NCBI GenBank assembly: GCA_010645155.1
Contig: CM021321.1
Span: 829,689 to 893,688 of the forward strand
Direction of reading: 5' to 3'
DNA length: 64,000 nucleotides
DNA from: Tigriopus japonicus
Lineage: Eukaryota > Arthropoda > Copepoda > Harpacticoida > Harpacticidae
A program made the position numbers and the translations under genes. The stretch's first letter is position 1. Each line of letters starts with the position of its first letter. The notes under the pieces are model-generated. The model was not told where the DNA came from, made no database searches, and worked only from the letters and a program-made list of their open reading frames with translations. Positions 22,001 to 33,248 of the stretch are shown here, in pieces.

Positions 22001-25000
22001 GAAATCCACTAGATGGCGCACTTTATGACTGTACTCTTTTATTATAGTGCTCTAATCAGCACTACAAGGCTGCCTTTTGTGGTCAGGACAAACTTCCTTA
22101 CATGCTCGAGCTTCCTGAACAATTGTTGGTTGAGCTATTTCAACCAACTCGACCTCAGTTACCTCCGTTTCAGTGGAGTTGTCTACAATTGGGCTCGCTT
22201 TTGAGTCAACGAGCTTTCTGGTCTGACTAGGCCGGTAGTTTGTTAAAAATGCTAATTTAACAAACTACCGGCCTATTAGCATTTTGCCTTCACACTCGAA
22301 AATAATAGAAAAAGTGGTTTATCGGCAAATTTATGATTCTTTCTCTGAAAACCTTCTGACAAATGAACAATTTGGCTTTAGGCCCAATCATTCCATCAGT
22401 CATGCCATTCATAATTTTCTTAATAACATTTCAATCAATGAAGAGTCCAAGTATTCGGTTGGCATATTTCTTGATCTAAAGAAAGCTTTTGATAACGTCA
22501 ACCACGTTATCTTGCTGAAAAAACTTCATAAGTACGGGTTTAGTATCAATATATTAAAGTGGATGAATAATTATCTAAGTGGCAGACAACAAAAAGTTCA
22601 AATTGGTAATGTTTCGTCGGACTTGCTGCTAAACGTTTCTTGTGGAATTCCACAAGGAAGTATTTTAGGCCCTTTACTATTTCTAATTTACATAAATGAT
22701 CTCCCCAGATCAACAACATTAAAAATGACAATGTTTGCTGATGACACCACTCTCCAAGACTTTGGTAATGATCTTAATAAAATGGAACTGGAAACTAGTC
22801 AAGCCCTGAATAAAGTTTTTAAATGGCTAATTGCTAACAAATTAGTCCTCAATCTTCAAAAGTCAAAGTTAATCTTATTTAGTCCCCGCAATGTTGTGCG
22901 TAACTTTAATTTGACAATTAACGGTATACCCATCCAACAAGTTGGATCCCAATATAGAGAAAAATCGGTGAAATTTTTGGGCCTTTTCATAGACGACCAT
23001 TTAAATTGGAAGGAAGACATTCGCCTGGTCAGTATCTCAGTCAGAAAAAACATGTTTACTCTTTTCATGGCAAAAAAAAACAATTCCCACGAAACTCAGA
23101 TATACATTTTATCTTTTTTACATTTTACATTTTATAAACTATATCAATCATTAACTGTCTTTACAGGGAATCGCTAACCTGACTCAAGATAGCCTCCATC
23201 ATGTAAATGGAAGGAAAAACTAACAACCAACTCTAACAAAAGTAATGAGAGAAGAAGGGTGTGTGGAGAAAGATTAACAGGAAACAACAACTAGGTGAAG
23301 AAGCTGACCAGAATGACCTAGCCCAAGAGAGGGAGCCAACCAAACAATTTCATACCTAACTGTGAGAAGACGAAATGGAATAGTACCCTTTCTGGCCAAC
23401 AGGAAAGAAGAAAAAGCAAGAGTTCCGACTAACCTATCACAAGAGAGAGTGTCAGACAACCAATCTCACAACTATAAAAGAAAACCATTCATATTTTGGG
23501 ACCAACTACTTGTTATTGGTGACATCGTAGTTCTGTGTTGCAATTATTCCATGTTAGAATGTGGCGCTATGCTGTACGTTTTTTTCAATAATATAGGTGG
23601 GAGCATAGGTAAAAGCTGCCCAACTATGTTAGCAGGGAATTTGCAAAAAACAACAATTTTGAAATTTCACAACATGAATTTCCCTTTTTTGGCGTGCCAG
23701 TAACTCTGCGTTGAAGTAATTTTCTTTCTAGATGGCAAAATAAATGTCTGAGGAGATAATAACAAAAAGGAGATAATAAACATATGTTTGCAAAATAATA
23801 GGGCATAACTAAAACTGTTGATCATTTTCCTTTAGAAGTTTATTGACTTCCTTCCCTAGAATAAAGATATTATTGCTTTCATTTATCCTTTGGTAACTAC
23901 TTTCTTGACTTGGACTACTAATAAATTCCAAGGGAAAAGTAATTACTCGAGCAGAAGGCTTATTTATTTGAAACTTGATGCCCAAATTACCCAGAGAGCT
24001 TTTTCAAACTATTACCTAAGACTGTTGGGAAGTGTCAATTGTTTTTCTTTCATTTTCTCCTTACTGCCTATTTCAACATTGTTGTTTTTTAGTGAAGGTA
24101 ACAAATTTCTGCTTTGATTTTAGCGTCCCCAAGTACAACTTTCCAACTTGGATTTTAGAGTGAACATATTTCTTCTGAATTATGACCATTGTTTCAAATC
24201 CTTGGAAGCTCAACCTCATTGGTTTTGTTCCTAGTTTCTGTTCAGCAAATGATTTGCTTTAACATTTATTTTCAAACTTCATCAAAAGAAACCGTAAACC
24301 ACATCCTTCAACTTTTGATCGGAAGAGCATTCGGTCGAAATTTCGGTCTTGGTTTTGGTTAAGCCTAATGAAACCGAAAACAGATATGAGAGGAAAGGAC
24401 TTTGTTTGACAACAAATCGAAGACTTTTGGGTCCAAAAATCTCTGAAACATTTTTCAGACTTTTTTAAATGTGCAATTTCCCCTTTTCCAACGCATGGGC
24501 AATCGAAATGTTATGGTTTATTATGAATTTATATAATTTTGTTGTCGGCTGCTTTTGGTTTCGGTTCTGGCTAGGCCATGGACATCTAGAATTCCTCTGG
24601 AGACGTTCTTGGTTGGGCCCTCTTTCGGCCGAATATTTTGTTTTTTGTTTAAGAGCCATTTTGGTTCATCACTACTCATTCATTCATCACAATGTCTTCA
24701 ATGGCGAAAGAAAAAGTACATGTATGGCCCAAAATGTATGTTGAGTCCATGGAGTTTATGGATTTTTTGTTCTGCTGAAGTGTTTATCTGATAATTCTTT
24801 ACAAATTAAGCTACAAGGTCGGTTGTTGTTATTTTTGCGAAATTTTAATTTAATCTCATTCATCTATTTTTTCCTAAAAACTGCGTGAAATTCATTATAA
24901 GTTCTTAAAAAAACTCAACTGAAAATGTATCCCAAAAAGAGCAGGTCAGGTGAAAAGGATTGCGTTTTCTCTAATTGCAAAGTTCAAATTCAGCTATAAT

Positions 25001-28000
25001 AATAAAAAGTCAAAAAAATCCTTGCTCTCTTTAATCTAAAACGATTTAAGGTACCTAACAACTCGTTACTACGTTATTTTCATGCTATTTTATGGTCAAA
25101 AAATTTTGTACTTATTATTTTCTAATTTCAAAAGCTGCCACTGTGGAAAAGTCATTGGTCCTCTCACCTGTCCTTTGGCATCGCCTTAATTCCAGTGGTC
25201 TCGAGAAGAAATTTGACGCATTCAAATTGTCCTTCCGCTGCGGCCACGTGTAAAGCCGTGCGTCCATCATAATCACCCAAATTGAGATCAATTCCTTGGA
25301 GATAGTGCCTGAAAGCCAAATTCGGGATGGGCACTTTTACAATGTTCTTTTGGCTGTGTACAGTAGGTCCCATAATAAAATGCGAAACTTTTAAGAATAT
25401 TTTTTGAATATCAGTAATCATTATTTTTGCTGTTATAATACTTGCGTGTCATCATTTGACTATTTATTCTGAGATGATGTGAACAAAAAAGTGGTTTCCC
25501 ATTTAAAAATATGAGATAAATATATGAAACGAAGTTGAGACTGTTTAGCTCCTTGCCCAAAAACTCGTAAAACAAAATCAAACAAAAATTGTGGGATGCC
25601 ACCTGGCTACCGTTTACTGAATCCAACATTCACTCCTTGATGGACCACGTCCAAGGAAGCCGGGAAGTGGCCATCCACGGTCTGCTCTTGCACCCAAGGC
25701 CATCAGACCGGTGGAACAGAATGAGCCAAAATCCCGCATTTGAGATCAATCCGGAAATTGGGCAAGGAAGCCGATATTTCTTAAATTACTCTGTAGAAAT
25801 TGGTCAAAAATGACTTGAACTGTTGGTCAAGTGCAACTGTTGCATAGTAGTTTTTTTTAATATTGGCTTTCTTTGTCACTTTTTGGATCGATTTCATAGG
25901 ATTTTGCCTCATTTTCTATTTCACTAATCTGATGACCGTTGTTAGGCAAGCGGACCGTGGACGACCTTTTTCTGGCTTCCGTGGACGTATTCCATCAAGG
26001 AGTGAACGTTGGATACATGAAACGGTAGCCAGGTGGGATCCCACAATCGTTGCAATTAGTTATATGGGTGTTTGGGCGCACAGCAAACCAGTCACACCCT
26101 TCTTTACAACCATTTTTCTTAAACTTCTTACTCAAAACCCACTATTTTATTTACATCATCTCAAAGTATACAGTCAAACGATTACACACAAGGCCTAAAA
26201 CAGTAAAAATAACGATTAAAGCTTCCCTAAAATAAATCTTAAAAACTTTCACATTTTTTATGGGACATGCTGTACGTGCATTACGCAACAAACAGCTTTA
26301 GAAATTAACGAAATTACTAAAAGCTTTTGTTTCGAGCTTTGTGTGACATTTTCAAAATCTAACAGGTTTTTAGCAAAAAGGTTCATAGCCAATTCTCAAG
26401 TCAATCTTCGTAAAAATATGTTTTTTTTTACATGATTTGTGAATTTTGCTTGTTATCATGCAACTTAAATGTAACTCATATTTTCCACTTTTTATTAGGT
26501 ATTTTCTTACCACATAAAAAAGTTTTTTTTCGGCCTTTATTTCTGGTCTTAATTTTTTATCTTACCTTTTCAAAGCAGTAACGTCACCTGAGTTCGCAGC
26601 AAAGAGCAAGGTCACATACGAAGCTTGGTTGGTATACCGCGTTTTGCAAGGATCCACTTTCCGCTCAGCAAAACGTAGATTATCAAAACGATGAAAGTTG
26701 TAGGTCTCCACGAGCTCCTAAATTACTTGTGATATTGTAAATCAATACGTTCAGAGTGCTCTGTTAAGAGGAGGGGTGCACATTTCTGGCAATGCTTTTG
26801 GACCCAAAAAGGGCAGGGAAAGAGTTCAATATGGTACATAAAATGCTCGTACAACTCGAAATTTGTGTCGTTTTTTCAGCATTTTTATCTCGTTTCTTTA
26901 GGTCTAAAATTTTGTTTCATTCTCGAACATGGTTATAAAAGCAAAAATACCTATCAAATACGTTGCAAAACTGGGCAAATAACAAAAAAAAACTTCTTGG
27001 GCGTAAAGCAATTTCTAAAAATCAGCACCCGTACTCATGAGCACCCTCAATTAAAGAAACCACTCCCAACCTGAGAAAACTGCAATCCACGAACTGAATT
27101 TCCCACATTATCAAGAGGGGGAGACCACAAGGCGATGGCCATCACATTGGGAATGACTAAAACAAGTGAGCCACTCACACCAGATTTCGCTGGCAGTCCG
27201 ATCTATGGGAAACAAATCGGGTCAAAAAGATAAGTCATTGTTTGCAAATATCTTAGTCTTATGCACGTTGAAGGCAAACTGGCCCGAGTAATTGTACATG
27301 CCGCAACTGTACATCAAAGAGAGAACATCTCGGACGCACGAAGAGTCCAGCACTTTATCGCCAGTTGTGGGACAAAGGCCCCCATTGGCTAAAGTGGCTC
27401 CCATCACTGCCAAACTTTCCGTGTTCACCTCCAAAGAACAAAACTGAAGGAAAAGAGTTCATTTCAGAACAATTTATCAATCACTAAGTCATTAATTCGT
27501 TTAATATTTACTTGAAAATAGAGATCCATGGTTTGTTGAAGGTTGAAATTGCTTGGGAAGCATTTGTGCTCCTTCATGAAGTAAGCCATAGCGAAGTTTC
27601 GATCCGCTGTTTCTCTTTCAGATAAAAACACGGCGTTATTGAATCCGATGTTTTCGCCACCCGCGATTCGCTGCAATATTAAGGGTAATTATTACAAAGA
27701 ACATATTGCATTTTTTTAGGAACCATCGTCAGCATACCCGAAGATAATTTTGCATGTAATCAAACTTTTCCGCCAGCCGCATGGCAGGGTGAAGAAGCGA
27801 AAGGCTCAAAGAAGAAATCATGATGGCACCAGAGTTAAGCATAGGATTGTGAGGTTTGTCTGTCCAAAAAGATTAGAATATGCTCCTTCATTTGGGATGG
27901 TTTAAGTCTAAACTAAGCAGGGTTTAACTCACTTCGAGCATCCAAGCAAATCTCGTTGAAATTCCGTCCACTGGGCTCGTGACTCACATACTTATGTACT

Positions 28001-28882
28001 GTTTCTGGACCAAGCTCATTGAGGCAAATGGCGTAAGTGAAAGGTTTGCTAATGAATATTGACATTGATAAAGATGTAAAAGATGACCCATAATAGTTGA
28101 TTTTTGAACAGTAATTTCATCAGTTTTGTTCTTGATATTGCACTGACCTGCAAGATTGAATTGTAAAATTTTGATCCACGTTGCCCAATGAGAGCCTTTG
28201 ACCATCGACTGTGCAAACGGAACATGCCCAAATGTCCGGATCATAATGGGCTAATTGTGGAATGTAAGTGGCGTTCTAGTGGCGAAATGGCGAACGATTT
28301 TTCGGAAAAGGAAAATTTGACTCAGTATAATACATAATGAGGATACAAAAAATTGACATTCCTCACCATTCCTTGTCGGTTCTCCTTACAACGATTAAAA
28401 ATGCCCTCAATGGTATCGGCGAAGGTGAAAAAATCAGGTACAACTAACTCATTTCGAAAAATTTCGGCCAGGAACACAATATTCTCTTCGGACAACCTAG
28501 GAGACATAGAATTCAGTTGCCTACCATTTACAAAAAAAAAATACGTACTTGGCGAAGGTTTCAAAATCCACGTTAATATTCTCTCTGATTGTGCCTTCTG
28601 GTCCTGCTCGATGGTGATAATCTGTTACCGCTTTGAGGAACTCTCCCAATCGTTTATCCGTACGCCGAATCCCCGTCTTTTCTACTTCCTGAATAACTCA
28701 CGACCGTAAGTATTATTTCAAAGTAACTTTTGAAAGATCTCACCCGAAACAAGGTGCTGATATTGATAGTGTCGGAACCTTTATTCTTGTACATTTGGAA
28801 TATGGAACTGGCCACGTTCTTGTTCCTGATCTCTTGATTTGAATCATTGTTACCATTGTTACTGTTTGAGGTGATGATATGA
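18917..28882 (-). CDS. GLS: Glutaminase (GLS-type, with C-terminal ankyrin repeats), 5' end not found
   Basis: Mitochondrial-type glutaminase, converting glutamine to glutamate and ammonia. Twelve minus-strand exons join without a phase break (542 residues): 28882-28744, 28688-28549, 28496-28367, 28275-28148, 28048-27933, 27859-27738, 27670-27512, 27443-27267, 27202-27071, 26717-26566, 25308-25168 and 19010-18917. All introns are GT-AG. The catalytic Ser-x-x-Lys is rebuilt across an intron ([11 protein letters not shown]); the active-site tyrosines appear in ATYIPQLA and [10 protein letters not shown], and [10 protein letters not shown] follows. The ankyrin part reads [16 protein letters not shown] and [17 protein letters not shown], ending MSLTGD before TGA 18917-18919. 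Against human GLS the N-terminal 100-odd residues, including the mitochondrial targeting sequence, are missing; they must lie in exons upstream of 28882 that I could not identify. The final intron is 6.16 kb and full of transposons. Confidence 0.95.
20997..21554 (-). pseudogene. LINE family A ORF1 (CCCH zinc-finger protein), copy 2
   Basis: Encodes the nucleic-acid-binding ORF1 of the LINE. A CCCH finger with C-x8-C-x4-C-x3-H spacing is visible in [20 protein letters not shown]; a second C-x4-C-x3-H half precedes it ([11 protein letters not shown]). A proline/serine-rich middle and a short C-terminal helix ([17 protein letters not shown]) follow. The N-terminal part lies beyond the inserted element at 21591-22054. 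Copy 3 has the matching upstream part. Confidence 0.75.
21591..22054. mobile_element. Long-TIR MITE inserted in LINE ORF1
   Basis: 464-bp element whose first and last roughly 150 bp are reverse complements with only a few mismatches (left TAGAGCACTATAATAAAAG; right ends GTGCTCTA). It is flanked by ATCAGGAC (21583-21590) and ATCAGCAC (22055-22062), an 8-bp target duplication with one change. Removing the element plus one duplication restores exactly the uninterrupted LINE text at about 37755-37770. The 8-bp duplication suggests a hAT- or P-like transposase supplied elsewhere; no coding capacity. Confidence 0.85.
22228..22275. repeat. Perfect 20-bp palindrome at a LINE 5' end
   Basis: TAGGCCGGTAGTTTGTTAAA at 22228-22247 is the exact reverse complement of 22256-22275, with an 8-nt spacer. 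The right arm encodes the start of the RT motif NYRPI of the LINE that begins here, so the left arm looks like a fold-back copy made during integration. Confidence 0.85.
22256..23175 (+). mobile_element. LINE family B, reverse transcriptase fragment
   Basis: A second, distinct non-LTR retrotransposon, plus strand, antisense to glutaminase in its last intron. The frame is open from [19 protein letters not shown] (22263) through [54 protein letters not shown], the catalytic FADDT and [15 protein letters not shown] to about 23090. The thumb region is then lost and the element passes into a 3' tail (about 23131-23172) nearly identical to that of LINE family A. It starts abruptly at the RT domain (5' truncation). 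No endonuclease or ORF1. Confidence 0.87.
23180..25160. other. Intronic sequence of glutaminase, nothing recognised
   Basis: Continuation of the 6.16-kb final intron. AT-rich; no exon, RNA gene or transposon terminus was recognised. Confidence 0.5.
25361..26272. mobile_element. Palindromic Tc1/mariner-type MITE in a glutaminase intron
   Basis: 912-bp element bounded by TA on both sides (25359-25360, 26273-26274). Left end CAGTAGGTCCCATAA, right end TTATGGGACATGCTG: inverted ends of the CAGTATGTCCCATAAA kind typical of mariner-like elements. The similarity of the arms extends inwards for about 80 bp, and an inner pair (25590-25690 and about 25940-26050) is also inverted, so most of the element folds back on itself. 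No transposase frame survives. It lies between the exons ending at 26566 and starting at 25308. Confidence 0.8.
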
Positions 28883-29460
28883 CTGCAATTGATAATTGAA
28901 CGTAAATCAATTTGGTTGAATTGTTCTTATCAGACCAAATCATAAACATACTTCCATGTGCTACTACTCAGAGAACGAACCCCAAGGTTTTGACCCCAGT
29001 TGTCAAAAGTGCGTTGGACCACGGGGCGTATGATAAACGGCTAAAAGAGACCAAAGTAGCTCACATTTGGGCATGTTATATCATAACAACATTCATAGAA
29101 TGAACATATCATAGGATTTTGCTTTTCAAAATCGATTTTCGAAAAGAAAAAAAATAAACTTTTTCACATTGCATCTAATCATTTGACTCTAAATCAATTT
29201 TTTTCTGTTAAAACATGTGATCTTGAGTGCAGACAGACCCCAAATTCCATTTGATCTGTCGATTTTTTCAAAATTTCTTAGTATTACCCAACTTTGAGTG
29301 TCTGTGACATTGCAAAAGATTTTTTTTATCGATAAAATGTATTTTAAGTGCTTTTTCAGTGAGATTTTATACTATTTGGAGCTATTTTGACATAAAATTC
29401 AAAAACAATGAAACTAATTTTCTTGTGCTACATTGAAAAGGACCGTATAACGGTCATTTA
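28883..29460. other. Upstream of the first visible glutaminase exon
   Basis: Should contain or precede the missing 5' exon(s) of glutaminase, because the exon at 28882 starts at an acceptor (TTGCAG) in the middle of a codon. No start codon exon with a targeting-like peptide could be recognised. Confidence 0.4.
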
Positions 29461-29640
29461 ACAAACAGCTGACTGGGAGGTCACAGTATAAAAGATTGGG
29501 AGGTCATTGTACTAGAACAACTCCCAAAATTGAACCCTGACAAAAGTTTGACCCGTTTTTGAACTTCTCAATGTATATTGGGCACGTGAGAACAGAATTT
29601 TGGTATAATAAAGCTCAAAGGTTGCACGTCTTTTTTTATT
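29461..29640 (+). repeat. Interspersed repeat R1, uninterrupted copy
   Basis: Matches the split copy at 2725-2754 plus 5384-5500 block by block, and so marks the pre-insertion state of that site. Family unknown; boundaries approximate. Confidence 0.55.
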
Positions 29641-31049
29641 TCACTGGTTGAGCTTAAGGGACTATTACAAGAATTTGTTTTTGATTGAAAGAAAGATTTT
29701 ATTTATTTTTGGGGTCCAAAATAGACCATTCAAACCCAAATAATGCTGATGAATGTATTTTTTAGATTTAATTTGACTTCAACAGGTAACTAAATGGTCT
29801 CTAAATATGAATTAAGTAGTGTATCAAAAATATTTTAATATTAATAGGTGTTTAGGTACATAACTTGTTCCTTGGACCTAAACTTATGCAATACAAAAAA
29901 GTTGTTCCCAATTGAATTGTTGGTCGAAAAATGCCAAGATGTCTTCTGGTATTTCGATTCAAACCTAAAAAAGCCAATCGAAACACCGCTAAAATAATGA
30001 AAGTTCGTAATGCCCATACCTCAGATTTTGTTTCATAACAATCGTGATGAGATGTTTTTTTATTAACGTAATGAAAAGGTAATGAATTATGAGCAGAATA
30101 TTTGGCAACAGCTTATGCCCTTACTCATACCTGTACGGAAAAGTGTGTCCTGTCAAAACCAGTCAGAAATAACGGTCGGATTTGTGCCCAAACTCGACTA
30201 GAGTTTAAGCGCCCAGGAACCAAATCCATCAGTAGTTGGTCCAATCCAATGAGAGGATCAAACCTTCACTTTATTGACGTTGATGTTAAATTGTGGCAAG
30301 TCAAGTTTCTCCTTGACTCGCGAGATCACTTTGACAACTTGCCAAGTTTGTGCTGAGACTTCATGATCACAAAAGGCCCGGGAACAGTTTTCCTGAGGAG
30401 TAAAATGCACAGACATTATTTTGGGGCGGAATTAGGAATGGCGAGAGTATCAATGGGAAGTTCATCCAATTCACCAGTAGTCTTCTCACGATTACTTGTC
30501 TCAATTTAAATAAGGTCTTCGACAAAGCCGGAAAGTAATTACTGAAGCACAGTTATTAAAAGCAAGGCATTGAATAGCGTAAAAAGGGGAAAGTGGCCTT
30601 TCCAAAAGACCTGTTTGTTGGGGAACAGGCTTTCTAGTATTTGTTACTGAAAAACTAACATGGTCGGCCAAATGCCGCTAGTTAATCAAAAAACTTACCA
30701 GGTGCTTGAAAAAACCGAAACACTTAAACATATCATCTATAACTCGTAATTCAACCATGTATGAACTTTGCCTTCATTGCATTTGATTTGCCAAACATTC
30801 TCCCCTACTTCAATATTTAAGCGGCGAAGATTTTTCCCGTGAAGGGTCATATTTTTTGTCAGATCAGCCATATCCGCGTTACGGACATGACTTGGTGTTC
30901 TGTTTGTTATGAATCAACCGGTTCTTATCGATCTTCCTTTCTTTCACCTCTTTGCAATCCTGCTGATTGCCAGGTTTACGTTTAAGGTGCATTCTAGCCA
31001 AACCGAATGTTTTGACCTCTTGTCAATGAAATGTGACTTTCATGTGTTC
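29641..31049. other. Intergenic, apart from the short frame at 30258-30416
   Basis: No convincing gene, RNA or transposon end was recognised besides the short frame noted separately. Confidence 0.45.
30258..30416 (-). CDS. Unrecognised short reading frame (52 codons), possibly an exon remnant
   Basis: A minus-strand frame with codon-like composition, from ATG at 30414-30416 (MSVHFTPQENCSRAFCDHE, then VSAQTWQVVKVISRVKEKLD) to TGA 30258-30260. Possible splice donors precede the stop. A further minus-strand stretch at about 30130-30200, bounded by TCTAG and CAG|GTATGAG, reads RVWAQIRPLFLTGFD, but its phase does not fit the donors seen. I do not recognise the protein. It could be a decayed gene, a lone exon or chance. 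Confidence 0.22.
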   Translation of the reverse strand: MSVHFTPQENCSRAFCDHEVSAQTWQVVKVISRVKEKLDLPQFNINVNKVKV

Positions 31050-31734
31050 TGTACATCTAAATTTGATGACCCCAAGGTCATTGTGCGGAATTTCATCCTG
31101 TTTCAAGCTATGTTACTCTTTGTAACCCCAGAGTAAACTTTCTCCAAGTCATCAACTACACTTTTCGAGTCCTGACCACTCCTTCCACAAACGAATGTTG
31201 TGTCATCAGCATATGAAGAAATACTGGATTTTGTACCAAACTTCTGGAGAGAAGCAATACAGAGCATAAACAGGAGAGGACCCACAATGGAACCTTGTGG
31301 AACAACTGACTTGACATAATACATGCCACTAAATGATCCTTCAACCTTGACTTGCTTCCTATCACTCATGAAGCTATCAATCCAATTCAGGACCTTACCC
31401 TGAATCTCAAACTCTTTGAGTTGATTGGGCAAAAGGCCATGATCTACCTTATCAAAGGCCTTGACAAAATCAAGTTAGACTACATCAATTGACTCGTGAC
31501 TTTCAAGCCCGCCAATAATCTGTTCAATGTGGTCAATCAATTGGGTTACAGTACTAAAACGGGCTCGAAACCCATGCTGTCCAGAAGGAATTACATCATG
31601 GACTTCAACCTCTCCATAATTGATGGTTTTACCGTCGACCTCAAAGGGTCCTACTGAAGCATCCTACTGGATGCTTTATTTTTCTCTTTGTGTTTGCAAA
31701 AGAAAAAAAACGCCTTTGGTTTAATCGTAACCTC
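31050..31734 (-). mobile_element. LINE family A, copy 4 (short internal fragment)
   Basis: Carries part of the reverse transcriptase (31432-31103: LKEFEIQGKVLNWIDSFMS, VVPQGSIVGPLLFM, YADDTTFV) and, joined directly at about 31610, sequence from about 440 bp further 5' (VDGKT region, matching 35945-36060). It has therefore lost an internal segment as well as both ends. More diverged than copies 1-3; nonfunctional. Confidence 0.85.
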
Positions 31735-33248
31735 ATTATCGTCGTATTGATGCGTGGTTTTCACAAAAAAAATCAGTCAATTTCAGGAATAAAGTTCTTT
31801 TTTACAAATTATTAATTCTTTGGCACGAACAAAGATTTGAACAAAATTGGGCTACTATGGGAGCTCATGTTCCAGGGGAAAAACTTGGTATATGTATTGA
31901 TTCGAGCCCCATTGTGTTGTTACGTGGAATTGTGAATTATTCAAAATACATTTTTAGTCTTACCGTAGATATGTAACAACGTCGACTGAATTTGAGTTTG
32001 CCTCTCCAAAAACATTGCTAGAGAAGGGGGAAATCGTCATTGTTTGAAGCAGATTACAGTTTATCGCTTTGAACGGCTCTGATTGGTTATCGAGGTTGTC
32101 TCCAAGATTACCTTGTTAATATCTATGAATTTATTTCGCTTTTACGACAACCAAGACAAAGACTTCAACCATCGGTCCATTTTGACAAGAGAACTAATAT
32201 CTCTAGAAAGTTTCTCGCAATAAAAGACATCTCTCACAATCCTATAATGGTTTCACCTAAACAAAGATAGACTTCTTCAACTTTTTACAAATGTTATGAA
32301 TAGGGACAGGAACTTCAGACGAACAAACTTATTAATAATAATGAGTTTTATTGCGACTCATGGTCATGTCAGGGCGTATAAATATGCAAAAAATATATAG
32401 ATATATGTTCTATCATATATAATCAATGTCAGTTGGTATGCCAGTTGGTATGTCAGTTGGTAAAAACGTTAAAATGGTCGACTAGAAAGTGATATCAATA
32501 GTATAACATATTCGTGCGCTGTTTTCGCACAAGCAGACATATTTTTCCCCGGTATTGTCTATTTTGTGGGAGCAGTTTTAAAAAAAGTCTTTTTCGTCTG
32601 TACGGGCACTTAATTTGTCTTCTTTCTTCTAAGACAGTTTCATTCGCCTTTTCGGGAAATTGATTCGATTTTTACGTCTTATAAGCATTTTTTCCGTTGT
32701 ATGTAAACTTTGATTCGTCTTTTTTCGTCTAATCAGGCAATTCTATTCGTGTTTTTTCGTTTAGTTTGACAGTTTTATTCGTCTAAGCTTCCTGTCCCTA
32801 GTTATGAACAAGGCTCGGATGAAGTTGTTGGTTGTTTGACCTTAAGCTGCCGGTTTTTTTGGCCCTAAAGTTGCAACATTTTATGGTAAAAACTACACTC
32901 TATTCGACGAAAGTTGCTTTTTCTGGCCTAGAATGTCACTTTTTCACACAAAAATGTCAAAATTGGCAATAAAAGGGTCACGAAGGCAAAAACCGGATTG
33001 GGCAATTTTAAGACAGTTATGCCATTAATACCAAAAAAGCTATTGTATCAAATTTGGAGAAAAACATCCTTTACTTTCAATGCGCTTTTCAAATCTTCTT
33101 TTACATTGGTCATAAACTTGGGAGAAGTCATCCTTTGACATCAACTTGATGGACCCCTCAAGTCATTTTTTAGTGATGCATTTTTATAGTAAGGTTTACT
33201 TTAGAGTTGGTGAAAGGAAGAAGTGTAAAATTTGCCAATTTGAGCATA
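31735..33248. other. Intergenic, with a small tandem repeat
   Basis: Three copies of a roughly 12-bp unit (CAGTTGGTATGY) lie at 32429-32462. A TTCGTCTT-rich stretch covers about 32585-32790. No gene is seen. Confidence 0.5.

Larger units (their letters stand above)
19042..22186 (-). mobile_element. LINE family A, copy 2 (internally deleted), in a glutaminase intron
   Basis: Sense-oriented with respect to the host gene. From 5' to 3' it holds ORF1 (right part 22186-22055, interrupted by the element at 21591-22054, then 21554-20997), the endonuclease start of ORF2 (20985-20443: [32 protein letters not shown]) and reverse transcriptase (20446-19134: [29 protein letters not shown]). The catalytic YADD is changed to NADD (codon at about 20020). 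About 1.1 kb between endonuclease and RT is deleted relative to copy 3: the junction is at about 20485, where text matching 35560 meets text matching 36648. RT is further frameshifted near 19880 and 19690. It ends in the purine-rich tail and an ATT run near 19042. Non-functional. Confidence 0.88.
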
